This document shows positions 29,216 to 37,149 of a DNA stretch of 64,000 nt, one piece after another. Within the stretch, counting starts at the first letter, position 1, and each line of letters opens with the position of its first letter. Source of the DNA: Actibacterium lipolyticum (lineage in GTDB: Bacteria; Pseudomonadota; Alphaproteobacteria; Rhodobacterales; Rhodobacteraceae); assembly GCF_900184935.1 (NCBI RefSeq), contig NZ_FXYE01000002.1, positions 682,001-746,000 of the forward strand, read 5' to 3'. The notes beneath the pieces were generated by a model that worked only from the letters and a program-made list of their open reading frames with translations, was not told the DNA's origin and ran no database searches. Both the position numbers and the translations under genes were made by a program.

Positions 29216-29665
29216 TCAATCGTTGCTTGCGCTGAAGCGGTAGGCGACATCGGCAAAACGGTTGGTCGGAAAGCCATAAGCAAAGCTAAGCCCTTCAGGG
29301 CCGGCCACAACGCCATGCTCGGCATCGCCGTCCAAATAGATCGCAACGCCGGGCGCAATCAGATGCGCAACGCCATCAACCGTAACGGTCCCGTTGCCGG
29401 TAAGGCCCAGATAAAACTCGGCCGGGGCATGGCGGTGTGGCAGTAAGGTGCCATAGGGGCCAAACTCTGCAACGCCCAGCACCATTCCCGCCGAAGGCGT
29501 TCGGTCAGCGCAGATCAACGTGCGCCACATAACGGTCCCAAAAGCCGGATCAGTCCCGCCCTCTGTCACCAATTGACTGGCGTCCACGCTGAACGATTTT
29601 CCCGGAGGCTTCATCAGCGCAACAAACGGCTGCGCAGCGTCGAACTTTTCTTGCTCTACTCCCAT
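29216..29665 (-). CDS. Single-domain cupin, candidate DddW-type DMSP lyase
   Basis: 149 residues. The metal site of the cupin barrel is clear: HRHAPAEFY gives His77, His79, Glu83 and Tyr85, and GDAEHG gives His117. From memory, DddW (152 residues) uses His81, His83, Glu87, Tyr89 and His121; the spacing here is identical with a shift of four. Many other cupins share the HxHxxxE pattern, so this is a candidate only. AGGGAG lies eight bases before ATG 29665; the longer frame to 29887 runs across the promoter and overlaps the divergent gene. An FNR-like box lies about 110 bases upstream. Confidence 0.5.
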   Translation of the reverse strand: MGVEQEKFDAAQPFVALMKPPGKSFSVDASQLVTEGGTDPAFGTVMWRTLICADRTPSAGMVLGVAEFGPYGTLLPHRHAPAEFYLGLTGNGTVTVDGVAHLIAPGVAIYLDGDAEHGVVAGPEGLSFAYGFPTNRFADVAYRFSASND

Positions 29666-29774
29666 CGCGCCAACTCCCTTACGCCGCGACCCTGATAAAT
29701 CTAGATTCGCTAGGATCGGCCCTTTCTGCGCGCCCACACGCGACACCGATAATGTCGGTTTTTGGCCAGTTTTG

Positions 29775-29788
29775 CTGATCTGGATCAA
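29775..29788. promoter_or_regulatory. FNR/FnrL-like box in a divergent promoter region
   Basis: CTGATCTGGATCAA differs from the FNR consensus TTGAT-N4-ATCAA by one base. It lies between the divergent cupin gene (start 29665) and the YeeE/YedE gene (start 29848), 60 bases before the latter. Roseobacters carry FnrL, so oxygen control of one or both genes is plausible. Confidence 0.5.
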
Positions 29789-29847
29789 AGCAGAATGACC
29801 GGCGAAGGCGCACAAGCATTCAAATTCGTTAATGTGGGAATGCGATA

Positions 29848-30909
29848 ATGGACATCCTAAGCATAGTGGAATGGGTGGGCGAGGCACGCACGGCTGCGAT
29901 TTTTGGCCTGATCACCGGCATCATCTTCGGCGTCGCGGCACAGCGGTCTTCGTTTTGCCTGCGTGCAGCAACCGTTGAATTCGCCCGCGGCCACCTTGGG
30001 CCCCGTGTATCGGTTTGGCTTTTGACATTCTCAACCGCCGTGGTCTGGGTGCAGGGCGCGCAAATGCTGGGCCTGATGCGCGCCGAAGACGCGCGCATGA
30101 TGGCCGTGACAGGATCATGGTCGGGCGCAATTATCGGCGGCTTGGTTTTCGGCGCCGGCATGGTTCTGGCACGCGGCTGTTCGGGCCGCCTGCTGGTACT
30201 GGCCGCCACCGGAAACCTGCGGGCGGTTGTATCCGGCCTGATCTTCGCCGTGGTCGCACAGATGAGCCTGCAAGGCTGGCTGTCCCCCCTGCGTGACAAA
30301 CTGGCAGGGCTTTGGATCACCGAAGGCGGTCGCAATCTGAACCTTCTGGATACGGCCCACGTGCCCGAAGGCAGCGGCCTTGCGCTTGGTCTTGCACTTG
30401 CGCTGGTCGCGCTTTGGTATGCGCATCAGAACAAGATCGGCACGCGGGTTCTGGTCTTTGCCTCGGGCGTTGGGTTCGCGGTGGCCGTTGGCTGGGCTCT
30501 GACCTTCGGGCTTAGCCAAGTCAGCTTTGACCCGGTTCAGATTGAAAGCGCGACGTTCACCGGCCCCTCGGCCAACACGCTGATGTTCTTTCTGGAAAGC
30601 AATCCGGTGCTGCAATTCGATATCGGGCTGGTGCCGGGCGTCTTCATCGGCGCGTTCCTAGCGTCCGCTTTCACGCGCGAGTTTCAGTTTCAGGGCTTTC
30701 AGGATGCCGACAACATGAAACGCGCCATAACAGGCGCCGCGTTGATGGGGTTCGGCGGCATGCTGGCCGGAGGCTGCGCCATCGGGGCGGGCGTCACAGG
30801 CGGATCAATCTTTGCAGGCACCGCATGGCTGGCACTTTTCTGCATGTGGATCGGCGCGATTATCACGGATTTTCTGGTGGACCAGTCCGCGCAGAAGGTT
30901 CCCGTTTGA
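29848..30909 (+). CDS. YeeE/YedE-family (TsuA-like) sulfur-compound transporter
   Basis: 353 residues with about nine to ten membrane segments. Three conserved short motifs with Cys are present: SSFCLRA (Cys37), ARGCSGRLL (Cys111) and AGGCAIGAG near residue 310. In the thiosulfate channel TsuA such Cys line the pathway. The protein probably imports thiosulfate or a related sulfur compound. GGGA lies eight bases before the ATG. It is divergent from the cupin gene with an FNR-like box between. The typical partner TusA-like protein is not next to it. Confidence 0.85.
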   Translation: MDILSIVEWVGEARTAAIFGLITGIIFGVAAQRSSFCLRAATVEFARGHLGPRVSVWLLTFSTAVVWVQGAQMLGLMRAEDARMMAVTGSWSGAIIGGLVFGAGMVLARGCSGRLLVLAATGNLRAVVSGLIFAVVAQMSLQGWLSPLRDKLAGLWITEGGRNLNLLDTAHVPEGSGLALGLALALVALWYAHQNKIGTRVLVFASGVGFAVAVGWALTFGLSQVSFDPVQIESATFTGPSANTLMFFLESNPVLQFDIGLVPGVFIGAFLASAFTREFQFQGFQDADNMKRAITGAALMGFGGMLAGGCAIGAGVTGGSIFAGTAWLALFCMWIGAIITDFLVDQSAQKVPV

Positions 30910-30999
30910 TACGGGGCAGGTTCCAACAGTACATTGTTTGATTGGCTGCCACGATCTTCATTCATCACCATTGCGGCAAAGGTTCTGTTTTAACCCAAC

Positions 31000-31236
31000 T
31001 CATCGTCGAAGTTGGGCCAACCGCCAGATTTGAAAAAGCGACAGCCCAAGTGCTGCAATTGCAAGCGAAAGCCATACAGCTCCAGATTGCTGCAGATACA
31101 CGACACCGGAGTCAGGATCGAAACACCGGCCCAACTCATTGAAACAATGGCGCCATTTGAAATACTGGGCATAGAACATGTACCCAAATCCGCAAAATAG
31201 CCCAAGAAACACTGCGGAAGTAATCATTCTGCTCAC
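31000..31236 (-). CDS. Small two-segment membrane protein, GTG start
   Basis: 78 residues. Two hydrophobic segments (about residues 5-23 and 50-68) flank a loop with two Cys, HCFNELGRCF. The start is a GTG with GAGG nine bases upstream; an ATG nine bases further downstream (31227) and a longer frame to 31317 are also open. I know no family for it. It lies between the YeeE gene and priA, on the same strand as priA and downstream of it. The loop Cys pair suggests an extracytoplasmic disulfide. Confidence 0.5.
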   Translation of the reverse strand: MSRMITSAVFLGLFCGFGYMFYAQYFKWRHCFNELGRCFDPDSGVVYLQQSGAVWLSLAIAALGLSLFQIWRLAQLRR

Positions 31237-31339
31237 TGGCCATACCCTCGGATTTCCAACAAGACTAAACAGGTCAATGTTGTCACTCAACGGCAGCTTC
31301 GCCCCGCACACCTGCACAACGCGTTAAACCATCACTAGT

Positions 31340-33532
31340 CTAATAAAAGCTCTGCGGATCAATATCCAATTGAAGCCGCAGGTTGGTGGGCAGTTTAAAC
31401 TGCGCGACCCATTCGCGAAGCGCCGCTTGCAAGGGCGCGCCCTTGTCCGCTTTAACCAACAGACGAACGCGATGGCGTCCGCGAACGCGGGCGATTGGCG
31501 CGGGTGCCGGGCCGAAAACCTGTGCCCCGATCCTGCGCAACGGGGCATCCATGCGGGCCATTTCGGCACCCAGATCAAACACGTCTTGCACGTTGGGGCT
31601 GCTCAGAACAACGCCGGCCATGCGGCCATAGGGCGGCACGCCTGCGGCCTTACGCTCGGCGGCTTCGGCTTTCCAAAACCCCTCTTCATCGCCGGACAGG
31701 ATCGCGCGTATCACAGGGTGGTCAGGCTGAAACGTCTGCAACAACGCCACACCCGGCTTTTCCGCCCGCCCCGCACGACCCGCCACCTGACGCATCAACT
31801 GAAACGTCCGTTCGGCCGCACGCAGGTCAGACCCTTGAAGGCCAAGATCGGCGTCGATCACCCCAACCAAGGTCAGCAGGGGAAAGTTGTGCCCCTTGGC
31901 CACCAATTGCGTACCGATGATTATATCCGCCCCGCCCTCGGCGATGGATTGGATCTGTTCCTTCAGCGCACGGGCCGACCCGTAAAGGTCGGACGACAGA
32001 ACCGCCACGCGGGCATCGGGGAACTGCGCCGCGACCTCTTCGGCCAAGCGTTCGACACCGGGGCCGACAGGGGCCAGCTTATCGACCGCCTCGCATGATG
32101 GGCACTTTTCGGGAACGGGTTTGGTTTCCCCGCATTGATGGCAGACCAACCGTTTTTGGAACCGATGTTCGACCATCCGCGCGTCGCAATGATCGCACCC
32201 AATCTGATGACCACAGGCCCGGCAGATGGTCACCGGCGCATAGCCGCGGCGGTTGATGAACAACAACGCCTGTTCACCCGCCTCGATGCGCTTGGACACT
32301 GCGCGTTGCAGCGTTGGCGAAATCCAACGGTTCGACGGAAGGCTTTCATCGCGCATATCAATCGCGCGCATTTCTGGCATAACAGCAGGGCCGAACCGCG
32401 CCTCTAGATCCAGCCGCTGGTATTTCCCGGCCTCGACATTCGCCCAGCTTTCAAGCGACGGGGTAGCCGACGCCAGTACAACCTGAGCAGAGGCAAAATG
32501 AGCCCGCAGCACGGACATATCGCGCGCGTTATACAGTGCGCCCTCTTCCTGTTTGTACGAAGTATCGTGTTCTTCATCGACGACGATCAGACCAAGATCA
32601 CGATAAGGCAGAAACAGTGCGGACCGCGCGCCCACAACCAGTTGCGCACCGCCCTGCCCCACCATTTTCCAACAGCGCCGGCGTTCCGTCATCGTAACGC
32701 CCGAATGCCATTCGGCAGGCTTTGCCCCGAACCGCTTTTCCACGCGGGTCAGGAATTCTGCCGTCAGGGCAATTTCCGGCAACAGCACCAGCGCTTGGCG
32801 GCCCTGCTGCAGGCATTCTGCAACAGCCTCCAGATACACTTCGGTCTTGCCCGACCCGGTAACGCCCTTCAGCAACGTTGAGCCATATTCGCCCGAAGCA
32901 ACCGCCGCCTTCAATGCATCCGCAACATCGGCCTGAGCCTGGGTCAGTTCATGACCCGGAAGGTTCGGATCAAGACGTGGATAGGGCAGATCGCGCGGCG
33001 TATCCTCTTCGGACACTGCGCCTTGTTTGACCAAACCCTTGATCACGGATGTTGATACACCCGCCATCTCCGACAGCTCGCCTAGGGTGAACGCCAGATC
33101 GCCGTATTCCTCTAGCACTGCGATGACGCGGGTGCGCGCGTCGGTCATCCGATCCGGTTCATTGTGGCCAAGGCGATACACTTTGCGCATCGAAACCGCA
33201 TCGCCCAAACCCGGTGCGCGGGTCGCAAGACGCAACATCGCGGGCATTGGCGTTACGGTGTAATCCGCCGCACGGATCAGGAAGTTGCGCATATCTTCGC
33301 GCATTGGCGCCGCATCCAGCACGCGGATGATCGACCGGACCTTGGCAAGGTCATATCCGCCTTCGCCATTGCCCCAGACCACGCCCAAAACCTTGCGCGG
33401 GCCCAACGGCACCTCAACAAACGCCCCAAGGTGGCAGCCCCCTTCCGGCGCGCGATAGTCCAGCGCACGATCCAGTGGCTGTGTCGTCAACACCGCAACA
33501 AGCGCGCCTTCGTCAAAGAACTGATCCGTCAT
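31340..33532 (-). CDS. priA: Primosomal replication protein PriA (DNA helicase)
   Basis: 730 residues. The N-terminal 3'BD domain ([31 protein letters not shown]), Walker [17 protein letters not shown] box ([16 protein letters not shown]) and the zinc-binding Cys array [14 protein letters not shown] ... CHQCG ... CPSC are all visible, then [13 protein letters not shown] of motif VI. PriA restarts stalled replication forks. The sequence is complete and normal in length for the alphaproteobacterial type. Confidence 0.97.
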   Translation of the reverse strand: MTDQFFDEGALVAVLTTQPLDRALDYRAPEGGCHLGAFVEVPLGPRKVLGVVWGNGEGGYDLAKVRSIIRVLDAAPMREDMRNFLIRAADYTVTPMPAMLRLATRAPGLGDAVSMRKVYRLGHNEPDRMTDARTRVIAVLEEYGDLAFTLGELSEMAGVSTSVIKGLVKQGAVSEEDTPRDLPYPRLDPNLPGHELTQAQADVADALKAAVASGEYGSTLLKGVTGSGKTEVYLEAVAECLQQGRQALVLLPEIALTAEFLTRVEKRFGAKPAEWHSGVTMTERRRCWKMVGQGGAQLVVGARSALFLPYRDLGLIVVDEEHDTSYKQEEGALYNARDMSVLRAHFASAQVVLASATPSLESWANVEAGKYQRLDLEARFGPAVMPEMRAIDMRDESLPSNRWISPTLQRAVSKRIEAGEQALLFINRRGYAPVTICRACGHQIGCDHCDARMVEHRFQKRLVCHQCGETKPVPEKCPSCEAVDKLAPVGPGVERLAEEVAAQFPDARVAVLSSDLYGSARALKEQIQSIAEGGADIIIGTQLVAKGHNFPLLTLVGVIDADLGLQGSDLRAAERTFQLMRQVAGRAGRAEKPGVALLQTFQPDHPVIRAILSGDEEGFWKAEAAERKAAGVPPYGRMAGVVLSSPNVQDVFDLGAEMARMDAPLRRIGAQVFGPAPAPIARVRGRHRVRLLVKADKGAPLQAALREWVAQFKLPTNLRLQLDIDPQSFY

Positions 33533-33622
33533 ACGCTCCGCCGCAATTCAGAGGGTTCCAGCCCCCGCGCCCATCCTGTATCAGGGGCGCAAATCAAGGC
33601 AAATGCCCGCAGGAGACGCAGC

Positions 33623-34276
33623 ATGAAATTTTTCGTAGATACCGCCGATGTAGAGGCGATCGCCGAACTCAACGATCTTGGCATGGTTGACGGTGTTACC
33701 ACAAACCCTTCTATCATCATGAAATCTGGCCGTGACATCCTTGAAGTCACGAAAGAGATTTGTGACCTCGTCGCTGGCCCCGTGTCCGCCGAAGTTGTTG
33801 CAACCAAAGCCGATGACATGATCGCCGAAGGCCGCAAACTGGCCAAAATCGCGGAAAACATCACCGTGAAGGTGCCGCTGACATGGGATGGCCTGAAAGC
33901 CTGTAAAACCCTCAGCAGCGAAGGCAACATGGTCAACGTGACGCTCTGCTTCTCTGCCAACCAAGCGCTTTTGGCCGCCAAAGCGGGTGCAACATTCATT
34001 TCGCCGTTTATCGGCCGTCTGGATGACATCAACATCGATGGGATGGACCTGATCGCGGATATTCGCACAATCTATGACAACTATGACTTCGGAACCGAGA
34101 TTTTGGCCGCGTCCATCCGCACGGTCAACCACATGAAAGACGCAGCCCTTGTGGGTGCCGATGTGGCAACTGCACCGCCCGCAGTCATCAAATCCATGGC
34201 CAATCACGTGCTGACAGACAAAGGTTTGGACGCTTTTATGAAAGATTGGGAAAAAACAGGGCAGAAAATTCTGTAA
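33623..34276 (+). CDS. fsa: Transaldolase / fructose-6-phosphate aldolase-like protein
   Basis: 217 residues, the length of the short FSA/TalC family. The start [13 protein letters not shown], the TTNPSI motif ([14 protein letters not shown]), the Schiff-base lysine strand ITVKVPLT and [28 protein letters not shown] are all hallmark text. Members may be true transaldolases in the pentose phosphate pathway or aldolases. AGGAG lies seven bases before ATG 33623. The open frame extends over 450 bases upstream without family similarity, across priA's start. Confidence 0.92.
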   Translation: MKFFVDTADVEAIAELNDLGMVDGVTTNPSIIMKSGRDILEVTKEICDLVAGPVSAEVVATKADDMIAEGRKLAKIAENITVKVPLTWDGLKACKTLSSEGNMVNVTLCFSANQALLAAKAGATFISPFIGRLDDINIDGMDLIADIRTIYDNYDFGTEILAASIRTVNHMKDAALVGADVATAPPAVIKSMANHVLTDKGLDAFMKDWEKTGQKIL

Positions 34277-34320
34277 GTTTCGTGTAAGGTCGCAAAAAAA
34301 GACGACAAAGAGGCAAGTCG

Positions 34321-35028
34321 ATGAGCAGCACGGCAATGACCGAAACAAACCTGCGGGACCGGATCATATCGGATCCCGACGTCATTCTTGAAGATCGCGA
34401 CCTAATGCGCGCCCTAGTTGCGGCCAATGAAAAAAGCCTTGGCAACAACATTATCGATCTGCGCGGCATTGCGATGGAACGGTTGGAAAAGCGCCTTGCG
34501 CGCCTTGAAGACACCCACCGTTCCGTAATCGCGGCCGCGTATGAAAACCTTGCGGGAACAAATCAGATTCACCGCGCGATCCTGAAACTTCTGGATCCGT
34601 CCGAGTTTGAACATTTCCTGAAGAACCTAGGCGGCGAAGTCTCTGACATCCTGCGCGTCGATCACGTTCGGCTGGTTCTGGAATCCGCACAAAGCCAACT
34701 GGACCCAGCGCTGGCCCGTTTCGGCGAAGTGCTAAGCGTGGCAGAGCCGGGCTTTGCAGAACACCACCTGACGCAAGGCCGCCAGACAACGACCCGCACG
34801 GTGACGCTTCGCAAGGTTTCATGCTCCACCCCGCTGATCTATGGGGACGCGGCAAGCTGGATCAGATCCGAGGCCGTCCTGAAGCTTGACCTTGGCGAAG
34901 GCCGTCTTCCGGGCCTGCTTGTTATGGGTTCCGAAGATCCCAACCTGTTCTGCCCGACTCAAGGAACGGACCTGCTGGCCTTTTTCGCGGGCGTCTTTGA
35001 ACGTGCCATGCGGCGCTGGCTGTCATGA
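34321..35028 (+). CDS. DUF484 family protein
   Basis: 235 residues. A helical N-terminus (LRDRIISDPDVILEDRDLMRALVAANEKSLGNNIIDLRG) with the DUF484 text is followed by a helix with ERLEKRLARLEDTH and a GAF-like fold. DUF484 proteins typically precede xerC, as here, with a 4-base ATGA overlap. Function is unknown. Confidence 0.88.
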   Translation: MSSTAMTETNLRDRIISDPDVILEDRDLMRALVAANEKSLGNNIIDLRGIAMERLEKRLARLEDTHRSVIAAAYENLAGTNQIHRAILKLLDPSEFEHFLKNLGGEVSDILRVDHVRLVLESAQSQLDPALARFGEVLSVAEPGFAEHHLTQGRQTTTRTVTLRKVSCSTPLIYGDAASWIRSEAVLKLDLGEGRLPGLLVMGSEDPNLFCPTQGTDLLAFFAGVFERAMRRWLS

Positions 35029-35948
35029 CCCTCATGCTTTCGCCGGCGGTGCGTGATGCACTTGAAAGCTGGCTAAAGCATGAAAAGGCTTTGAACAGCG
35101 CGACGGAAAACACATTGAAAGCCTATCGCACGGATGTGCTGGGCTTTCTTTCTTTTCTAAACCAACATTTTGGCGAACAGTCAGGCCTTGCGCCGCTGGC
35201 CCGCGTCGGCGTGACCGATATGCGGGCATGGATGGCGCATGAACGTGGGCGCGGCGTTGCTGCGCGTTCCCTTGCCCGTTCCCTTTCCGCCGTCAAAAGC
35301 TTTTACCGGTGGCTAAGCGCACGGGAAGGGTTTGAACCCACTGCGGTTCTGTCCACCCGCGCCCCAAAGTTCCACAAAAAGCTGCCCCGCCCCTTGGCCG
35401 AAGATGCCGCCCGCGCGATGATCGAAACCGTCGAACTACAGTCGCAAAAGGGCTGGGTCGCGGCGCGTGATGTTGCCGTGGTGACCCTGCTGTACGGCTG
35501 CGGCCTGCGTATATCCGAGGCGTTGGGCCTTACCGGCAAAGACGCCCCCCTGCCCGACGTGCTGCGCATTGTTGGTAAAGGCGGGAAAGAACGTTTGGTA
35601 CCCGTGCTGAATGCTGCGCGCGATGCGGTTGGTCGTTACACTGACCTGTGCCCGTTCGATCTGGACAGCGACGCGCCCCTGTTTCGCGGCGTCCGCGGCG
35701 GCGCACTGAACCCGCGCCTGATTTCCGGAGTGATGGAGTCTGCACGAATGCAGCTTGGCCTGCCCGCCACCGCCACGCCACACGCGATGCGCCACAGCTT
35801 TGCCACGCACCTGCTTAGCGCGGGCGGTGACCTGCGGGCGATCCAGGAACTGCTTGGCCACTCCTCTCTTTCCACGACACAGGCCTATACGGCCGTCGAC
35901 ACCGCCCGCCTGATGGAAGTGTACGAGAAAGCGCACCCAAAAGCCTGA
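35025..35948 (+). CDS. xerC: Tyrosine recombinase XerC
   Basis: 307 residues. An N-terminal SAM-like core-binding domain is followed by the catalytic domain with CGLRISEAL (Arg), HAMRHSFATHLL (His-x-x-Arg), LGHSSLSTTQAYT (His and nucleophile Tyr). XerC with XerD resolves chromosome dimers at dif. The ATG overlaps the DUF484 stop; an in-frame ATG nine bases further in would also be possible. Confidence 0.94.
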   Translation: MTLMLSPAVRDALESWLKHEKALNSATENTLKAYRTDVLGFLSFLNQHFGEQSGLAPLARVGVTDMRAWMAHERGRGVAARSLARSLSAVKSFYRWLSAREGFEPTAVLSTRAPKFHKKLPRPLAEDAARAMIETVELQSQKGWVAARDVAVVTLLYGCGLRISEALGLTGKDAPLPDVLRIVGKGGKERLVPVLNAARDAVGRYTDLCPFDLDSDAPLFRGVRGGALNPRLISGVMESARMQLGLPATATPHAMRHSFATHLLSAGGDLRAIQELLGHSSLSTTQAYTAVDTARLMEVYEKAHPKA

Positions 35949-35982
35949 AACCATTGTGCAACTTCCCCGGATAGGTCATGAC

Positions 35983-36681
35983 ATGCGCATGACACTTCCG
36001 CAAAAAGCCTTGATGGTTCACCTACTCACCGCGACCGGAGCCGTTTTCGCAATGCTTGCGGTCTTGGCAGCGGCGAATGACCACTGGGGAATGATGTTCC
36101 TTTGGCTGGTTGTCGCCTTCGTGGTCGACGGGATCGATGGCCCCCTTGCCCGCCGGTACGACGTGAAAACCAACGCGGCGCGATTTGACGGCGTGTTGAT
36201 GGACCTGATCATCGACTATCTGACGTATGTGTTTATCCCGGCCTATGCGCTGTTCAGTTCCGACCTGTTACCCGGCTGGACAGGATGGTGCGCGATTATC
36301 GTCATCACCTTTGCCAGCGTGATCTATTTCGCCGACACCCGCATGAAAACACAGGACTATTCCTTTAACGGCTTTCCCGGCTGCTGGAACATGGTGGTTA
36401 TCGTCATGTTCGCGCTGAAGCCCGACTTTTGGCTGATCCTGTTCACGATCAGCGTGTTGGCCGTGGCGATGTTCCTGCCGCTGAAATTCATTCATCCCGT
36501 ACGCACAAAGCGCTGGCGCAAGGTTTCGCTGCCAATCGCGCTTGCATGGACTGGCTTTGCCGCATGGGCCGCATGGGTGGATTTTGATCCTCAAAGTTGG
36601 GCGCATCTGGGGCTGACACTGACAAGCGTGTATTTGCTGTTTGCTGGTATCGCTCAGCAAATCCTGCCCGAACAGCGCTAA
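35983..36681 (+). CDS. pcs: Phosphatidylcholine synthase (Pcs)
   Basis: 232 residues with about seven to eight membrane segments. The CDP-alcohol phosphotransferase signature is clear: DGIDGPLARRYDVKTNAARF, then DGVLMDLIIDYLTY. Pcs joins CDP-diacylglycerol with choline to give phosphatidylcholine, a pathway of rhizobia and roseobacters. ATG 35983 has an AGG seven bases upstream; the frame opens to GTG 35956. The stop overlaps the ogt stop tail to tail by 4 bases. Confidence 0.87.
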   Translation: MRMTLPQKALMVHLLTATGAVFAMLAVLAAANDHWGMMFLWLVVAFVVDGIDGPLARRYDVKTNAARFDGVLMDLIIDYLTYVFIPAYALFSSDLLPGWTGWCAIIVITFASVIYFADTRMKTQDYSFNGFPGCWNMVVIVMFALKPDFWLILFTISVLAVAMFLPLKFIHPVRTKRWRKVSLPIALAWTGFAAWAAWVDFDPQSWAHLGLTLTSVYLLFAGIAQQILPEQR

Positions 36682-37145
36682 ATCAACAGGCCCGCCGCGC
36701 CTTCGTGGCGCAACAGGGCCACCTTGGTTTCCACGCCGCCATCGCCTGAAAATCCACCAAGGCTGCTTGCGCCCAAAACGCGGTGGCAGGGTATGATCAC
36801 CGGGATTGGGTTTGCGCCGCACGCATTGCCGACCGCTTGCGCAGATGCACCAACCTGTTGCGCAATGTCGCCATAGGTCAGTGTCTCGCCAAATGGTATG
36901 GCCAGCATCGCGTCACAAACGGCCCGTTGAAAATCGGAACCAGCCACGCGAAGCGGCAGGTCAAAACGTTCCAGTTTTCCGTCGAAATAATCAGCCAACT
37001 GCCGCAGCGCTTTGTTCAACAAAGCTGTGCGCGGGCCACGATCTTCGGCGCCCCAGATCACCTTGATGATTGCGCCGTCTTCTTCCACCAGCCCCAATTG
37101 GCCAACGGGGGTGACGAGCGCCGCGATATGCACAGCGCCCGCCAT
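36678..37145 (-). CDS. ogt: Methylated-DNA-[protein]-cysteine S-methyltransferase (Ogt type)
   Basis: 155 residues. The suicide-transfer motif IPCHRVLG is present, and the helix-turn-helix reading helix is AQAVGNACGANP with GGFSGDGGVETKVALLRHEG after it. It transfers methyl groups from O6-methylguanine to the Cys. ATG 37145 is four bases after the ileS stop, so it is probably the second gene of that unit. Confidence 0.92.
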   Translation of the reverse strand: MAGAVHIAALVTPVGQLGLVEEDGAIIKVIWGAEDRGPRTALLNKALRQLADYFDGKLERFDLPLRVAGSDFQRAVCDAMLAIPFGETLTYGDIAQQVGASAQAVGNACGANPIPVIIPCHRVLGASSLGGFSGDGGVETKVALLRHEGAAGLLI

Positions 37146-37149
37146 TTTC

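Noticed and set aside
29665-29887. Upstream extension of the cupin frame to 29887
   Set aside because: It crosses the FNR-like box and the divergent YeeE start; the strong ribosome site is at 29665.
33164-33622. Long N-terminal extension of the fsa frame
   Set aside because: The extension lies antisense to priA and has no family similarity; AGGAG supports the ATG at 33623.
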